A stretch of DNA of 64,000 bases, taken from Shewanella acanthi. GTDB taxonomy: Bacteria; Pseudomonadota; Gammaproteobacteria; Enterobacterales; Shewanellaceae. Below, piece by piece: positions 1 to 7,443 of this stretch. Under the pieces are notes generated by a model that was not told the origin of the DNA, did not search any database, and saw only the letters and a list, made by a program, of their open reading frames with translations. Position 1 is the stretch's first letter, and every line of letters starts with the position of its first letter. The translations under genes and the position numbers were made by a program. The DNA is taken from contig NZ_CP080413.1 in NCBI RefSeq assembly GCF_019457475.1, positions 2,914,001 to 2,978,000 of the forward strand, written 5' to 3'.

Positions 1-1
1 G

Positions 2-289
2 GAACAGAGCCGCACCCATGCTGAGACCTGCGCAACCGATATTCAAAATTCGGCCAACAATGTGGACATCCTTTATCGAGAAGTAAGTGAGATCCATAAC
101 TTCGCGCAGCAAAATGCGGTCGCCGCGGTTCAGCAGCGTCAAGTAGTGAATGAAATCACTAATAATATCCATGCCATCAGCCAAAGCAGTAGCGAAAACC
201 TAGCAGCCACCCATCAAATTGGTGATGCGGTGAATCATCTCAAGCTCAACGCTGAAAAGGCATTGGGACTGCGTAAAGCCTTTGGCTAA
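2..289 (+). CDS. Methyl-accepting chemotaxis protein, C-terminal fragment
   Basis: This is the 3' end of a gene that begins before the window; the frame is open from base 2 to the TAA at 287-289. The visible 95 residues are helical, rich in Ala, Gln, Asn and Ser, with segments such as VNEITNNIHAISQSSSENLA and ending AEKALGLRKAFG. This pattern of coiled-coil heptads with an Ala/Gln/Ser-rich adaptation-type helix is typical of the cytoplasmic tail of chemoreceptors, which signal through CheA and CheW. The sensor domain is not in view, so the ligand is unknown. A GTG at 62 is only an internal valine codon. Confidence 0.8.
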   Translation, partial: EQSRTHAETCATDIQNSANNVDILYREVSEIHNFAQQNAVAAVQQRQVVNEITNNIHAISQSSSENLAATHQIGDAVNHLKLNAEKALGLRKAFG

Positions 290-626
290 CGAGGCTAGTT
301 GTCATCTTTTATGCGCTATTCGCCGCCAATGGCTAATAGCGCATAAATCTACATGCGAGACAGCTCAACGCTTACTGTACTTTAGGGTGAAGACGTTACC
401 CTGCGTTATCCTTTTTTATTTTTATCATTGATAATCCATCAAGGGGTTAAAAAGTACAGGTTTTAACCTAAAACTTTGCTATACTCCGCCCCCGCCTTTT
501 GGTCTCAGTTCGCCGCCTAGGTAAAATACCCCACTACGTTATCTTTCGATATGCTTAGGGGGTAAACGTACCTTCAGGTCGAATTGACACTTGAATGTTT
601 GAATAAGTGAATGACAGGAATCCAAA
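290..626. other. Intergenic region between the chemoreceptor gene and rhlE
   Basis: No gene seen in these 337 bases. Bases 308-320 pair with 335-347 to form a 13-bp hairpin just after the chemoreceptor stop. It has no T-run, so it is at best an atypical terminator. An extended -10 element lies at 477-485, which would give rhlE a leader of about 135 bases. Within that leader a TACCCC / GGGGTA pair (near 528 and 558) could form a weak stem. Confidence 0.5.
477..485 (+). promoter_or_regulatory. Candidate extended -10 promoter for rhlE
   Basis: The sequence TGCTATACT at 477-485 is an extended -10 (TGN before TATACT). No good -35 hexamer is found 16-18 bases upstream, which fits the extended -10 class. 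It would produce a long 5' leader before rhlE at 627. A second TTGACA at 584-589 has no convincing -10 at the right distance. Confidence 0.4.
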
Positions 627-1928
627 ATGAGATTTGAATCTTTTAGTTTTTCCCCCGAGATTTTACGCGCTATCTCAGATTGCGGTTATCAACAAATGAC
701 ACCTATTCAGCAGCAAGCCATGCCTGCGATTCGCCGCGGTCAGGACGTACTCGCCAGTGCGCAAACCGGTACGGGTAAAACCGCCGCCTTTGCCCTGCCT
801 ATCCTGCAAAAGATGGTTGAAAAGCCAAGCGAGACTCAAAAATCTAACACCCGCGTACTGATTTTAACGCCAACCCGTGAGCTTGCCGCTCAAGTGGCAG
901 ATAACATTGTCGCCTATGGCAAGTATCTTAATTTCAGCGTGTTAACCATTTTCGGCGGCGTAAAAGTTGAGACCCAAGCGCAAAAACTCAAGCGCGGCGC
1001 CGACATTATCGTTGCGACCCCAGGCCGCTTACTCGAGCATTTAACCGCCTGTAACTTAAGCCTTTCGAGCGTGGAGTTTTTAGTACTCGACGAAGCCGAC
1101 CGTATGTTAGATATGGGCTTTAACGCCGATATTCAAAAAATCATGCAGGCCGTGGGCAAGAAGCGCCAAAACCTGTTGTTCTCTGCCACCTTCTCAAGCG
1201 CCGTAAAACAACTCGCTAACGAAATGATGGTTAAACCTCAGGTGATCAGCGCACATAAGCAAAACACCACAGCGGACACCGTGAGCCAAGTGGTATATCC
1301 AGTCGAGCAGCGCCGTAAACGCGAGCTGTTATCCGAACTGATTGGTAAGAAGAACTGGCAGCAGGTACTGGTGTTTACCGCGACCCGTGAAGATGCTGAC
1401 AATCTTGTAAAAGAACTCAATCTCGACGGTATTCCATCGGAAGTCGTCCACGGCGAAAAGGCGCAAGGCAGTCGTCGCCGCGCCCTGCGTGAATTCGTAT
1501 CGGGTAAAGTACGCGTATTAGTCGCAACCGAAGTGGCCGCCCGTGGTTTGGATATTCCAAGTCTTGAGTACGTAGTGAACTACGATTTACCTTTCCTCGC
1601 CGAAGACTATGTGCACCGTATTGGTCGTACCGGCCGCGCGGGTAAATCCGGTGTCGCCATCTCCTTCGTCAGCCGCGAAGAAGAGCGCACGCTTGCCGAT
1701 ATCGAAAAACTCATTGGCCAAAAAATTCGCCGCATCACAGTGCCAGGCTATGAAGTCGGCAGCCGTGATTTACTGCTTAAACACCTACAAACCCGCCGCA
1801 GCTTTGCCAAAAAACAACAGCGCAGCGATAACGTTAGCGCGCAAATTGTTGCAGAAAAGAGCATGCAAGGCCGCCGCGTAAAGGTAAAAGTAGGTCAAGC
1901 CCCCAGCAAGGCTAAAAAGCTAAAATAA
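627..1928 (+). CDS. rhlE: DEAD-box ATP-dependent RNA helicase, RhlE type
   Basis: This 433-residue protein has the full DEAD-box set in order: Q motif (GYQQMTPIQ), Walker A (AQTGTGKT), PTREL, TPGR, DEADRMLDMGF, SAT, ARGLD and HRIGRTGRAG. The DEADRMLDMGF form and the overall length match the RhlE subfamily, which unwinds short RNA duplexes in ribosome assembly and RNA turnover. The last 30 residues are very basic (GRRVKVKVGQ... KAKKLK), a usual RNA-binding tail. ATG start at 627; the upstream AGGAATCC is a modest ribosome binding site. It stands alone, with a terminator straight after. The long leader may allow cold or autoregulatory control, but that is inference. Confidence 0.95.
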   Translation: MRFESFSFSPEILRAISDCGYQQMTPIQQQAMPAIRRGQDVLASAQTGTGKTAAFALPILQKMVEKPSETQKSNTRVLILTPTRELAAQVADNIVAYGKYLNFSVLTIFGGVKVETQAQKLKRGADIIVATPGRLLEHLTACNLSLSSVEFLVLDEADRMLDMGFNADIQKIMQAVGKKRQNLLFSATFSSAVKQLANEMMVKPQVISAHKQNTTADTVSQVVYPVEQRRKRELLSELIGKKNWQQVLVFTATREDADNLVKELNLDGIPSEVVHGEKAQGSRRRALREFVSGKVRVLVATEVAARGLDIPSLEYVVNYDLPFLAEDYVHRIGRTGRAGKSGVAISFVSREEERTLADIEKLIGQKIRRITVPGYEVGSRDLLLKHLQTRRSFAKKQQRSDNVSAQIVAEKSMQGRRVKVKVGQAPSKAKKLK

Positions 1929-1958
1929 CGGCTAAATTGTATTTTGCAGAGAAAATAG

Positions 1959-1984
1959 AAAAGCGTCCAAATGGACGCTTTTTA
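1959..1984 (+). terminator. Rho-independent terminator after rhlE
   Basis: Stem AAAAGCGTCC (1959-1968) pairs with GGACGCTTTT (1973-1982) around an AAAT loop, followed by more T residues. It lies 31 bases after the rhlE stop. Confidence 0.85.
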
Positions 1985-2131
1985 TTGGGTAGCCTAAGGC
2001 AAAGATCGCTTCACAACTTGTGATGAAATAAGAATAGATGTTGATCTGACTTTGGCTTTGTTAAACTAGTTTGCCGCAATCAAATCCCCCTCTGTTAAAC
2101 GGCATAATCCTCAAATCGCGGCGGAGTAATA

Positions 2132-2767
2132 ATGAATTCTCAAACCTATAACCAAGCCATTTTAGAATTAGCCCTAGCAGGCCTTGCCGAGTTAACCTCC
2201 TCTGCACAAACTAAAAAAGCACAGCGCACACCCGCCCAAGAAAGCCATTTTATCTGTAACTGGATGGTTGAGTCCCTGAAGGAAAAGCGTTTTTCCAAAC
2301 TCGTTGCCGATGATCTTACCGCTTGGATAAGACTTGCCCGCAGCCAAGGTGCTGGCGCGGAGCTAAAACGCTTGCTAGAACGTATCGTGTTTCAATACCA
2401 AACCGTTGAAAATGCGAATACAGGGCTAGGACATGGCTTAAATGCCATGATTAACGAGTTACTTGAAGCCGAGTGGTTAGTCTTTACCGATACCGAAGTG
2501 AACACGAAATTAAAACTCGATGGCGATGGACTATCTAGCATAGTGATTGATGTAAAAGAGTTTAGCCAACATATTCAAGATGGTGAACTTATCAAACCTA
2601 CCCATCTGTACGTGAGAGCCGATGAGCAGACATTTGCCCAAATAGCCCTGTCACATGGTCTCTTAATCAGTCAAGGCAATAAGAAAACCAGCTTAATCAA
2701 ACACCATAAAACCTATGTGATTTATCCACAAAATCAGCAACCTGCGCTGTGTTTATTGTTAAATTAA
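2132..2767 (+). CDS. Conserved hypothetical protein, DUF2913-like
   Basis: A 211-residue soluble protein with no signal peptide or membrane segment. The pattern ESHFICNWMVESLKEKRFSK followed by DDLTAWIRLARSQG resembles, from memory, the DUF2913 family of Vibrio and Shewanella; a search is needed to confirm. The N-terminal half is helical, and the C-terminal half looks alpha/beta with a Lys-rich stretch (GNKKTSLIKHHKTYVIYP). ATG at 2132 is preceded by GGCGGAGTAATA, a good ribosome binding site. It is monocistronic and convergent with the diguanylate cyclase gene. The function is not known. Confidence 0.75.
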   Translation: MNSQTYNQAILELALAGLAELTSSAQTKKAQRTPAQESHFICNWMVESLKEKRFSKLVADDLTAWIRLARSQGAGAELKRLLERIVFQYQTVENANTGLGHGLNAMINELLEAEWLVFTDTEVNTKLKLDGDGLSSIVIDVKEFSQHIQDGELIKPTHLYVRADEQTFAQIALSHGLLISQGNKKTSLIKHHKTYVIYPQNQQPALCLLLN

Positions 2768-2806
2768 ATGCGGGGTATATAGCAAGTCTTGATCTAAATA
2801 CATCAC

Positions 2807-2845
2807 ATCCTAAGGTGCTTTTGTGGTATCACAACACCTTAGGAT
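2807..2845. repeat. Long two-part palindrome between convergent genes
   Basis: ATCCTAAGGTG (2807-2817) is perfectly complementary to CACCTTAGGAT (2835-2845). Inside it TTGTG (2821-2825) pairs with CACAA (2830-2834), leaving a GTAT loop and a CTT bulge. No T-run follows on either strand, so it is not a standard terminator. It sits between the DUF2913-like gene and the convergent diguanylate cyclase gene, and could be a dispersed palindromic repeat or a 3'-end stabilising hairpin. Confidence 0.6.
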
Positions 2846-2907
2846 ACAGGTGGAACAAAACAGAATCGAATACGAGCAGAATTAAGCAAAAACATCATCA
2901 AACCTAC

Positions 2908-3840
2908 TTACTTACCTTCGATATCCGGATCGTATTGCACCACTCGATTACGACCTGAGGCTTTCGCTTGATAGAGAGCGATATCTGCTTGCTTGACCAA
3001 GGCACCAATACCAATATCAGCCTTAGATAGAGCATAACCAATTGAAATAGTGACTTTAATATTTTTTGACTCAAAGGGCACACTGACATTGGCTATCCCT
3101 TGGCGCAGTCTTTCCAATACCCGTTCTGCCACTTCTAATGTGGTACTGGGCAACAATAATTGAAACTCCTCACCACCATAACGACAAATGCAATCGGAAT
3201 CCCTTATCGCCGATGAGAGATAATTTGAAACGGATTTAAGCACTTCATCTCCGCCTAAATGTCCGTAGGTATCGTTTACCGCTTTAAAAAAATCGATATC
3301 CAACATGGCAATCACATAGGGCGCACTATGGCTTAAAAATTGAGTATGATTTTTGTCGAGAAGTAATCCCATCGACTTGCGATTGAGCAATCCTGTCAGC
3401 GGGTCAAAGCAATGTTGCTGATCAATAATGCAATCTCGCATACGTACTAAAAGGTTCATAACTTCAATTTGTTTTTCCGTTAGCAAACGGTATTCATTGA
3501 TATCGACCACTCTCACCGATTTAAACTCAGTCACTAATTTACGGGCTTGGTCGTGCAAAGATTGATGAGCCTTGGCAAGCTCTTGAAAATCTGGGTGGGA
3601 TGTAATGGTCTCGCTCGCCACATTATAATACCAGCAGCCTAATTTACATTTAGTATGGGCAGCAATATCTGTGACTGTGTCGCTAAACATCTGATTACAA
3701 AGTAATCCTTCATGTAAATGAATATACCAATTTCGGTGGTTTTCGATGGCTAAGTCTAATGCCGCCAATGAACTTTCAGCTTCCTTGGGTGAAAAACTGT
3801 AGCGAGCTTTGCCTACATTTTTAATGGCATTTACCTTCAT
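2908..3840 (-). CDS. Diguanylate cyclase with N-terminal zinc-binding CZB domain (DgcZ-like)
   Basis: This 310-residue cytoplasmic protein joins two domains. Residues about 20-115 form a chemoreceptor zinc-binding (CZB) domain: His35, the CKLGCW motif with Cys65, and the HxxxH pair His92/His96. Residues about 140-305 form a GGDEF domain with active site GGEEF (222-226) and a product-inhibition I-site RDSD (213-216) exactly five residues before it. The enzyme should make cyclic di-GMP from two GTP. In E. coli DgcZ this same CZB-GGDEF layout is inhibited by zinc; I infer the same here. ATG start at 3840. It is monocistronic. The target process (biofilm, motility) cannot be read from the sequence. 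Confidence 0.9.
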   Translation of the reverse strand: MKVNAIKNVGKARYSFSPKEAESSLAALDLAIENHRNWYIHLHEGLLCNQMFSDTVTDIAAHTKCKLGCWYYNVASETITSHPDFQELAKAHQSLHDQARKLVTEFKSVRVVDINEYRLLTEKQIEVMNLLVRMRDCIIDQQHCFDPLTGLLNRKSMGLLLDKNHTQFLSHSAPYVIAMLDIDFFKAVNDTYGHLGGDEVLKSVSNYLSSAIRDSDCICRYGGEEFQLLLPSTTLEVAERVLERLRQGIANVSVPFESKNIKVTISIGYALSKADIGIGALVKQADIALYQAKASGRNRVVQYDPDIEGK

Positions 3841-4250
3841 CCTGCAATCCCAATACTGTTATCTAAAAGTTGGCACTAGACTTTATTAAGTGTCTTAAAG
3901 GCGTTAGCTAGCAAACATGCTCCCCCCCCTGATGAAGCGACCTACAACACGTAAGAATTCCGTAGTACAAGCCATAGCGCCTATTAAAGGAAAATTATCC
4001 TAAGTCTTTACGAAAAGTGTCAGTCACTTATCGAGTATAAGAGATATAAATCTAACTGCCATTCAAGAAGATAACGTCTAAGATTAAAAGAGTTCTTAGG
4101 AGTGATTACACCAAATGGCGTGAGTAAATAAATCGCCGAACAATTCGCTTAAATAACAAAAGCGCCCAAAAGCGCTTTTGTTTTCCACTACGAAGGCATT
4201 CAAGATTAGGCATGAAGTTCAGAGCCTTAATCTATTATTTCCAATACTCT
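3841..4250. other. Intergenic region upstream of the diguanylate cyclase gene
   Basis: These 410 bases lie between two minus-strand genes. I see no ORF of note and no RNA gene. The part next to 3840 must hold the diguanylate cyclase promoter; no consensus promoter stands out by eye. The only clear element is the flotillin terminator at 4155-4182. Confidence 0.5.
4155..4182 (-). terminator. Terminator after the flotillin gene
   Basis: AACAAAAGCGC (4155-4165) pairs with GCGCTTTTGTT (4172-4182) around CCAAAA. On the minus strand the stem ends in a T-rich run. It lies about 70 bases past the flotillin stop. Confidence 0.75.
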
Positions 4251-6017
4251 CTAGCTTAAATGACCATTGGTTTTATGCACATGTCCATTCAGGCTCGTAT
4301 TGGCCGATTTGACTACATCTAAGGCCTCGGTGGTCAGGGCATTATTGCCGTTGAGTAAATCATTCAGAGTGCCAGTGTCCCCCTGAACTAGGCCTAATTC
4401 CCGCAGCATAGCATCCACCACAGGCGCATTTGCGCGGTAGTTCAGTGCGGCGCTGGTCACCTGCTCGGCAATTCCACCTTGATTAACACTTGCTCCATCA
4501 GCGCCCGAGGCAAATTGATGAGCCATTCCATAACCCTGCAGGATTTTAATCCCTTCGATATTTTCAAGTGGTTTAACTGCCTGAGCGACAATCTCAGGCA
4601 GCGCCTTAAGGATTGCGAGGGATTTTTGAAGGGCAATTTGCTCATCACGGAGCACGTTTTCAGCCTCATACAACGCCTGCTTACCTGCGGCCTCCACCGC
4701 ATAAACCTTCTCATCTGCCTCGGCTTGGAGCTTCTTAGCATCGGCACTGGCACGCGCTTCAATCAAGATAGCACTCGATCTGTCTTCTGATGCACGCTTC
4801 TCGGCTTCGGCTTGAACCGTCACCCCAACCGCTTCACGTTCCGCTTCTTTACGGGCATCAATGACTTCAATCTCTTTGCGACGATTAGCTTCTGCCACTT
4901 GGCGCACCGTAATAACCGCTTCTTCTTTCTCAACTTTGGTCTTTTCAGCTTCAGCAGCGCGGGCACGGGCTGCCGACTCTTCTTCCGACTTCGCGGCTAC
5001 CGCAATGTGTTTTTCCTGCTCAGCGACTTCGATATCACGCTGCTGCTGAATGCGCGCCTGTTCAATAGACTTACGCTTTTCAATCTCGCGGGTTTCAATA
5101 TCCTTGGTCTTCTCGATTTCGGCGGTCTCAATAGCGCGCTCTTTAGCAATTTCAGCTTCGCGCTCTTCACGGGCCTTGTTTTCTTTTTGCTTAATGATTT
5201 CAGCCTTTTGCTCGGCGCGCTTGAATTCGAGTGATTGTTGCTGGATAAGGCGAGCTTCTTCCTCGGCCTTTTCAATTTCCAGTGATTCCTTCTCGGCCTC
5301 TAAATTTCGCTGCTCGATTTTGATGCGGTTTTCCTGCTGAATATCGTTGGTTTCTTTACGTTTTTCTTCAATAATTTTTGCAAGACGCGCACGACCTTCT
5401 GCGTCGAAGGCATTATTTTCGTTAAAGAATAACAGGTCAGTTTGATCGAAGCCGGTTAATGAGACCGATTCGAGCTCTAGACCGTTTTTCTCGAGATCGT
5501 TAGCCACATTATTCTGTACTCGCTGCACAAAGTCGGCACGCTGTTCATGCATTTCAGTCATGCTCATCTCGGCGGCGACGGCACGCAGCACGTCGACAAA
5601 TTTGGACTCCATCAGCTTTTTCAGCTCTTCGACACGGGTAGTACGCGTGCCTAAGGTTTGCGCGGCCATCGAAATGCCTTCGGCATTCGGTGCCACTCGT
5701 AGGTAGAAGTCGGCCTTCACATCGACACGCATTCTGTCCTTGGTGATCAGCGCATCCTTTTGGGTTTTCTCCACCTCGATACGTAGGGTATTCATGTTGA
5801 CCGAAATGGTCTCGTGTAACACGGGCAGAACGATTGCACCGCCATCCTTAATAATTTTCTCGCCGCCAAAACCAGTGCGAACAAAGGCCATTTCCTTGGT
5901 GGCTCTTTTATATAATTTGGCAAAGATCAGCCCGATAACAATCAGAGTTATCAACACAAGGCCAGCAATTAACAACACAAAATTGCCTGAATTTGCAGCG
6001 TCATTTAACAGCGCCAT
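4251..6017 (-). CDS. yqiK: Flotillin-family membrane scaffold protein (YqiK-like)
   Basis: The 588-residue protein has one N-terminal membrane segment (about residues 14-35), then an SPFH/band-7 domain (about 45-200). A very long charged coiled coil rich in Glu, Lys, Ala and Arg (about 200-440) follows, and then a flotillin-like C-terminal region. E. coli YqiK, a flotillin tied to membrane microdomains, has the same build and is slightly shorter (recalled). ATG start at 6017 with AAGGAAC upstream. It follows the YqiJ-like gene by 42 bases on the same strand, so the two are probably one operon, as yqiJ-yqiK are in E. coli. The repetitive coiled coil produces several spurious long ORFs on the other strand. 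Confidence 0.9.
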   Translation of the reverse strand: MALLNDAANSGNFVLLIAGLVLITLIVIGLIFAKLYKRATKEMAFVRTGFGGEKIIKDGGAIVLPVLHETISVNMNTLRIEVEKTQKDALITKDRMRVDVKADFYLRVAPNAEGISMAAQTLGTRTTRVEELKKLMESKFVDVLRAVAAEMSMTEMHEQRADFVQRVQNNVANDLEKNGLELESVSLTGFDQTDLLFFNENNAFDAEGRARLAKIIEEKRKETNDIQQENRIKIEQRNLEAEKESLEIEKAEEEARLIQQQSLEFKRAEQKAEIIKQKENKAREEREAEIAKERAIETAEIEKTKDIETREIEKRKSIEQARIQQQRDIEVAEQEKHIAVAAKSEEESAARARAAEAEKTKVEKEEAVITVRQVAEANRRKEIEVIDARKEAEREAVGVTVQAEAEKRASEDRSSAILIEARASADAKKLQAEADEKVYAVEAAGKQALYEAENVLRDEQIALQKSLAILKALPEIVAQAVKPLENIEGIKILQGYGMAHQFASGADGASVNQGGIAEQVTSAALNYRANAPVVDAMLRELGLVQGDTGTLNDLLNGNNALTTEALDVVKSANTSLNGHVHKTNGHLS

Positions 6018-6059
6018 TTAAGTTCCTTTTTATGGGTTTTTATTAATGATTATTGGTTT

Positions 6060-6695
6060 TTAGCTATCAAATCGAGTTGCAGACCAGACTCTGCCGACTC
6101 GTTTCAGCAGTACGACTTGAGTCCCACTTACAAATTCACACTCTGAGGTTTCGGGTTCAACCAACACATAATGTTTCTGTTGGTATTTATCACGAACGAC
6201 AGCCTCAGATGGCATACCCTTCATGGCACAACCTAAGGTAATAGTCCCTACGTAACCACTTAAATCATCGAGAGAAATTACAGAGGATTCATTTTTAGGG
6301 AGCACATCGGCAAGCATGCGACCAAGGTAGCGACAGGCAATCGCGCAGCCCAGCGCGGCCGTTGGCAAGGTAAAAAGTTCGGGCAATAACGCACCAGTTA
6401 TCACTAAACTCACAAAATTAACGATATAACCAACGATGGCAAAGCTACTGAAGGCAAGTACAAACCAGATCAACAGCGGCAAGCGATTTAAGCACAACCA
6501 GCCTGCGATACCCGTCAGGCCACCGGCGTTAATGTCCGCATCGTAATCCACATCTGCGGGTACCCATTGGTCAAAAGCCCCCAACAGGCTTAAACCAAAC
6601 ACAAGAGCACAGGCTTCGAAAATACCGAGGAAAATGACACAGGCAATGGCAATGGTATAGGGAAGGTTAGGCTGCTCGACTAAAAATGCCCACAT
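6060..6695 (-). CDS. yqiJ: YqiJ-like inner-membrane protein of the NfeD/OB-fold type
   Basis: From the ATG at 6695 this is a 211-residue protein. I chose this start because AAGGAGAT lies just before it; an upstream in-frame start at 6746 has no such site and adds a poorly supported tail. It has hydrophobic segments near residues 12-35, 65-90 and 95-120. A soluble C-terminal part (about 140-210, LSGYVGTITLGCAMKGMPSE... VVLLKRVG) looks like the OB-like domain found in NfeD partners of flotillins. It precedes the flotillin gene in the same operon, the usual NfeD/flotillin pairing, so it probably acts with that protein at the membrane. Confidence 0.85.
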   Translation of the reverse strand: MWAFLVEQPNLPYTIAIACVIFLGIFEACALVFGLSLLGAFDQWVPADVDYDADINAGGLTGIAGWLCLNRLPLLIWFVLAFSSFAIVGYIVNFVSLVITGALLPELFTLPTAALGCAIACRYLGRMLADVLPKNESSVISLDDLSGYVGTITLGCAMKGMPSEAVVRDKYQQKHYVLVEPETSECEFVSGTQVVLLKRVGRVWSATRFDS

Positions 6696-6800
6696 GGTTA
6701 TCTCCTTTAACAATACAGCATTCCATTTATTGCGGTTTTTTATCAACTTACGCGCAACATGATAGCAAAGGCAGTCTCACTTCTAAATAGAACTTTAAGT

Positions 6801-7367
6801 CTAAAATGGATTTTGGCTATAGCCCTGCTGCGCCAAAATCGCATGGGCTGTCATGGCGGAAAGTGCCATATCGACACCGGGAAGCAATTGATCTTTGGGT
6901 AAATCAAAATAGGCCGCGCTCTGGCCACATACGTAAAATTTAACACCGTGGGCAATCAGTTGATTTATGAGCGCTTTATTGCCGTTCTGAGCGTTTGGAT
7001 TCTGCTTAGCGTAATAGGCATCATTGGCCACATCGGCCACCGCACTGCCGTGAAGCACCATGGCTAATTTAATATCACTCTCTTTTACGCCTGCGGCCAC
7101 ATGCATATTGATAAAACGCGCTAGACTGTCTAATTGACGGTTCACTTTCCCCGCTTCAGCTGCCTTACTCATATCGAAGGCCACTTTGAATTTCATGCCC
7201 TTAGGGATTGGCATGCTGCTATCAACAAACGCAATTTTACCAAACTCAGGTATAGCCATACCGGGATTGAATTTATCCTCCTTTGCATGGGTAAGGTTGG
7301 CATAACCTGCAAGTATCAAACACATCATTCCAAAGCGCAGTTTTGTGCTACACGGTTTAGGCATCAT
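6801..7367 (-). CDS. Secreted DsrE/DsrF-like protein
   Basis: A 188-residue protein with an N-terminal signal sequence (hydrophobic run LRFGMMCLILAGYANLTHA, cleavage expected after Ala28). The mature part has the DsrE-type alpha/beta pattern: KFKVAFDMSKA, LAMVLHGSAV, LIAHGVKFYVCGQSAA and a C-terminal helix. The single conserved Cys in YVCGQSA corresponds to the cysteine found in many DsrE-family sulfur-transfer proteins. Periplasmic members are common but of unclear role; sulfur handling is inference. It is divergent from the carboxypeptidase gene, with 76 bases between the starts. Confidence 0.8.
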   Translation of the reverse strand: MMPKPCSTKLRFGMMCLILAGYANLTHAKEDKFNPGMAIPEFGKIAFVDSSMPIPKGMKFKVAFDMSKAAEAGKVNRQLDSLARFINMHVAAGVKESDIKLAMVLHGSAVADVANDAYYAKQNPNAQNGNKALINQLIAHGVKFYVCGQSAAYFDLPKDQLLPGVDMALSAMTAHAILAQQGYSQNPF

Positions 7368-7443
7368 TATATTATCATCCTGTTATTGTTATATTTTAAT
7401 ACTGGCATACCGCCAGCGGCCCTCATTCGGTAATGGATACCCT

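Noticed and set aside
308..347. Hairpin after the chemoreceptor gene as a standard terminator
   Set aside because: The 13-bp stem is real, but no T-run follows on either strand, so a rho-independent terminator is not supported.
2749..2958. 69-residue ORF overlapping the end of the DUF2913-like gene
   Set aside because: It spans the palindrome and the opposing diguanylate cyclase gene; no ribosome binding site and no conserved pattern.
4812..5234. Long plus-strand ORF (140 residues) opposite the flotillin gene
   Set aside because: It lies antisense to the Glu/Lys/Ala coiled-coil region, whose repetitive codons keep other frames open. Its Phe/Leu-rich translation has no family likeness.
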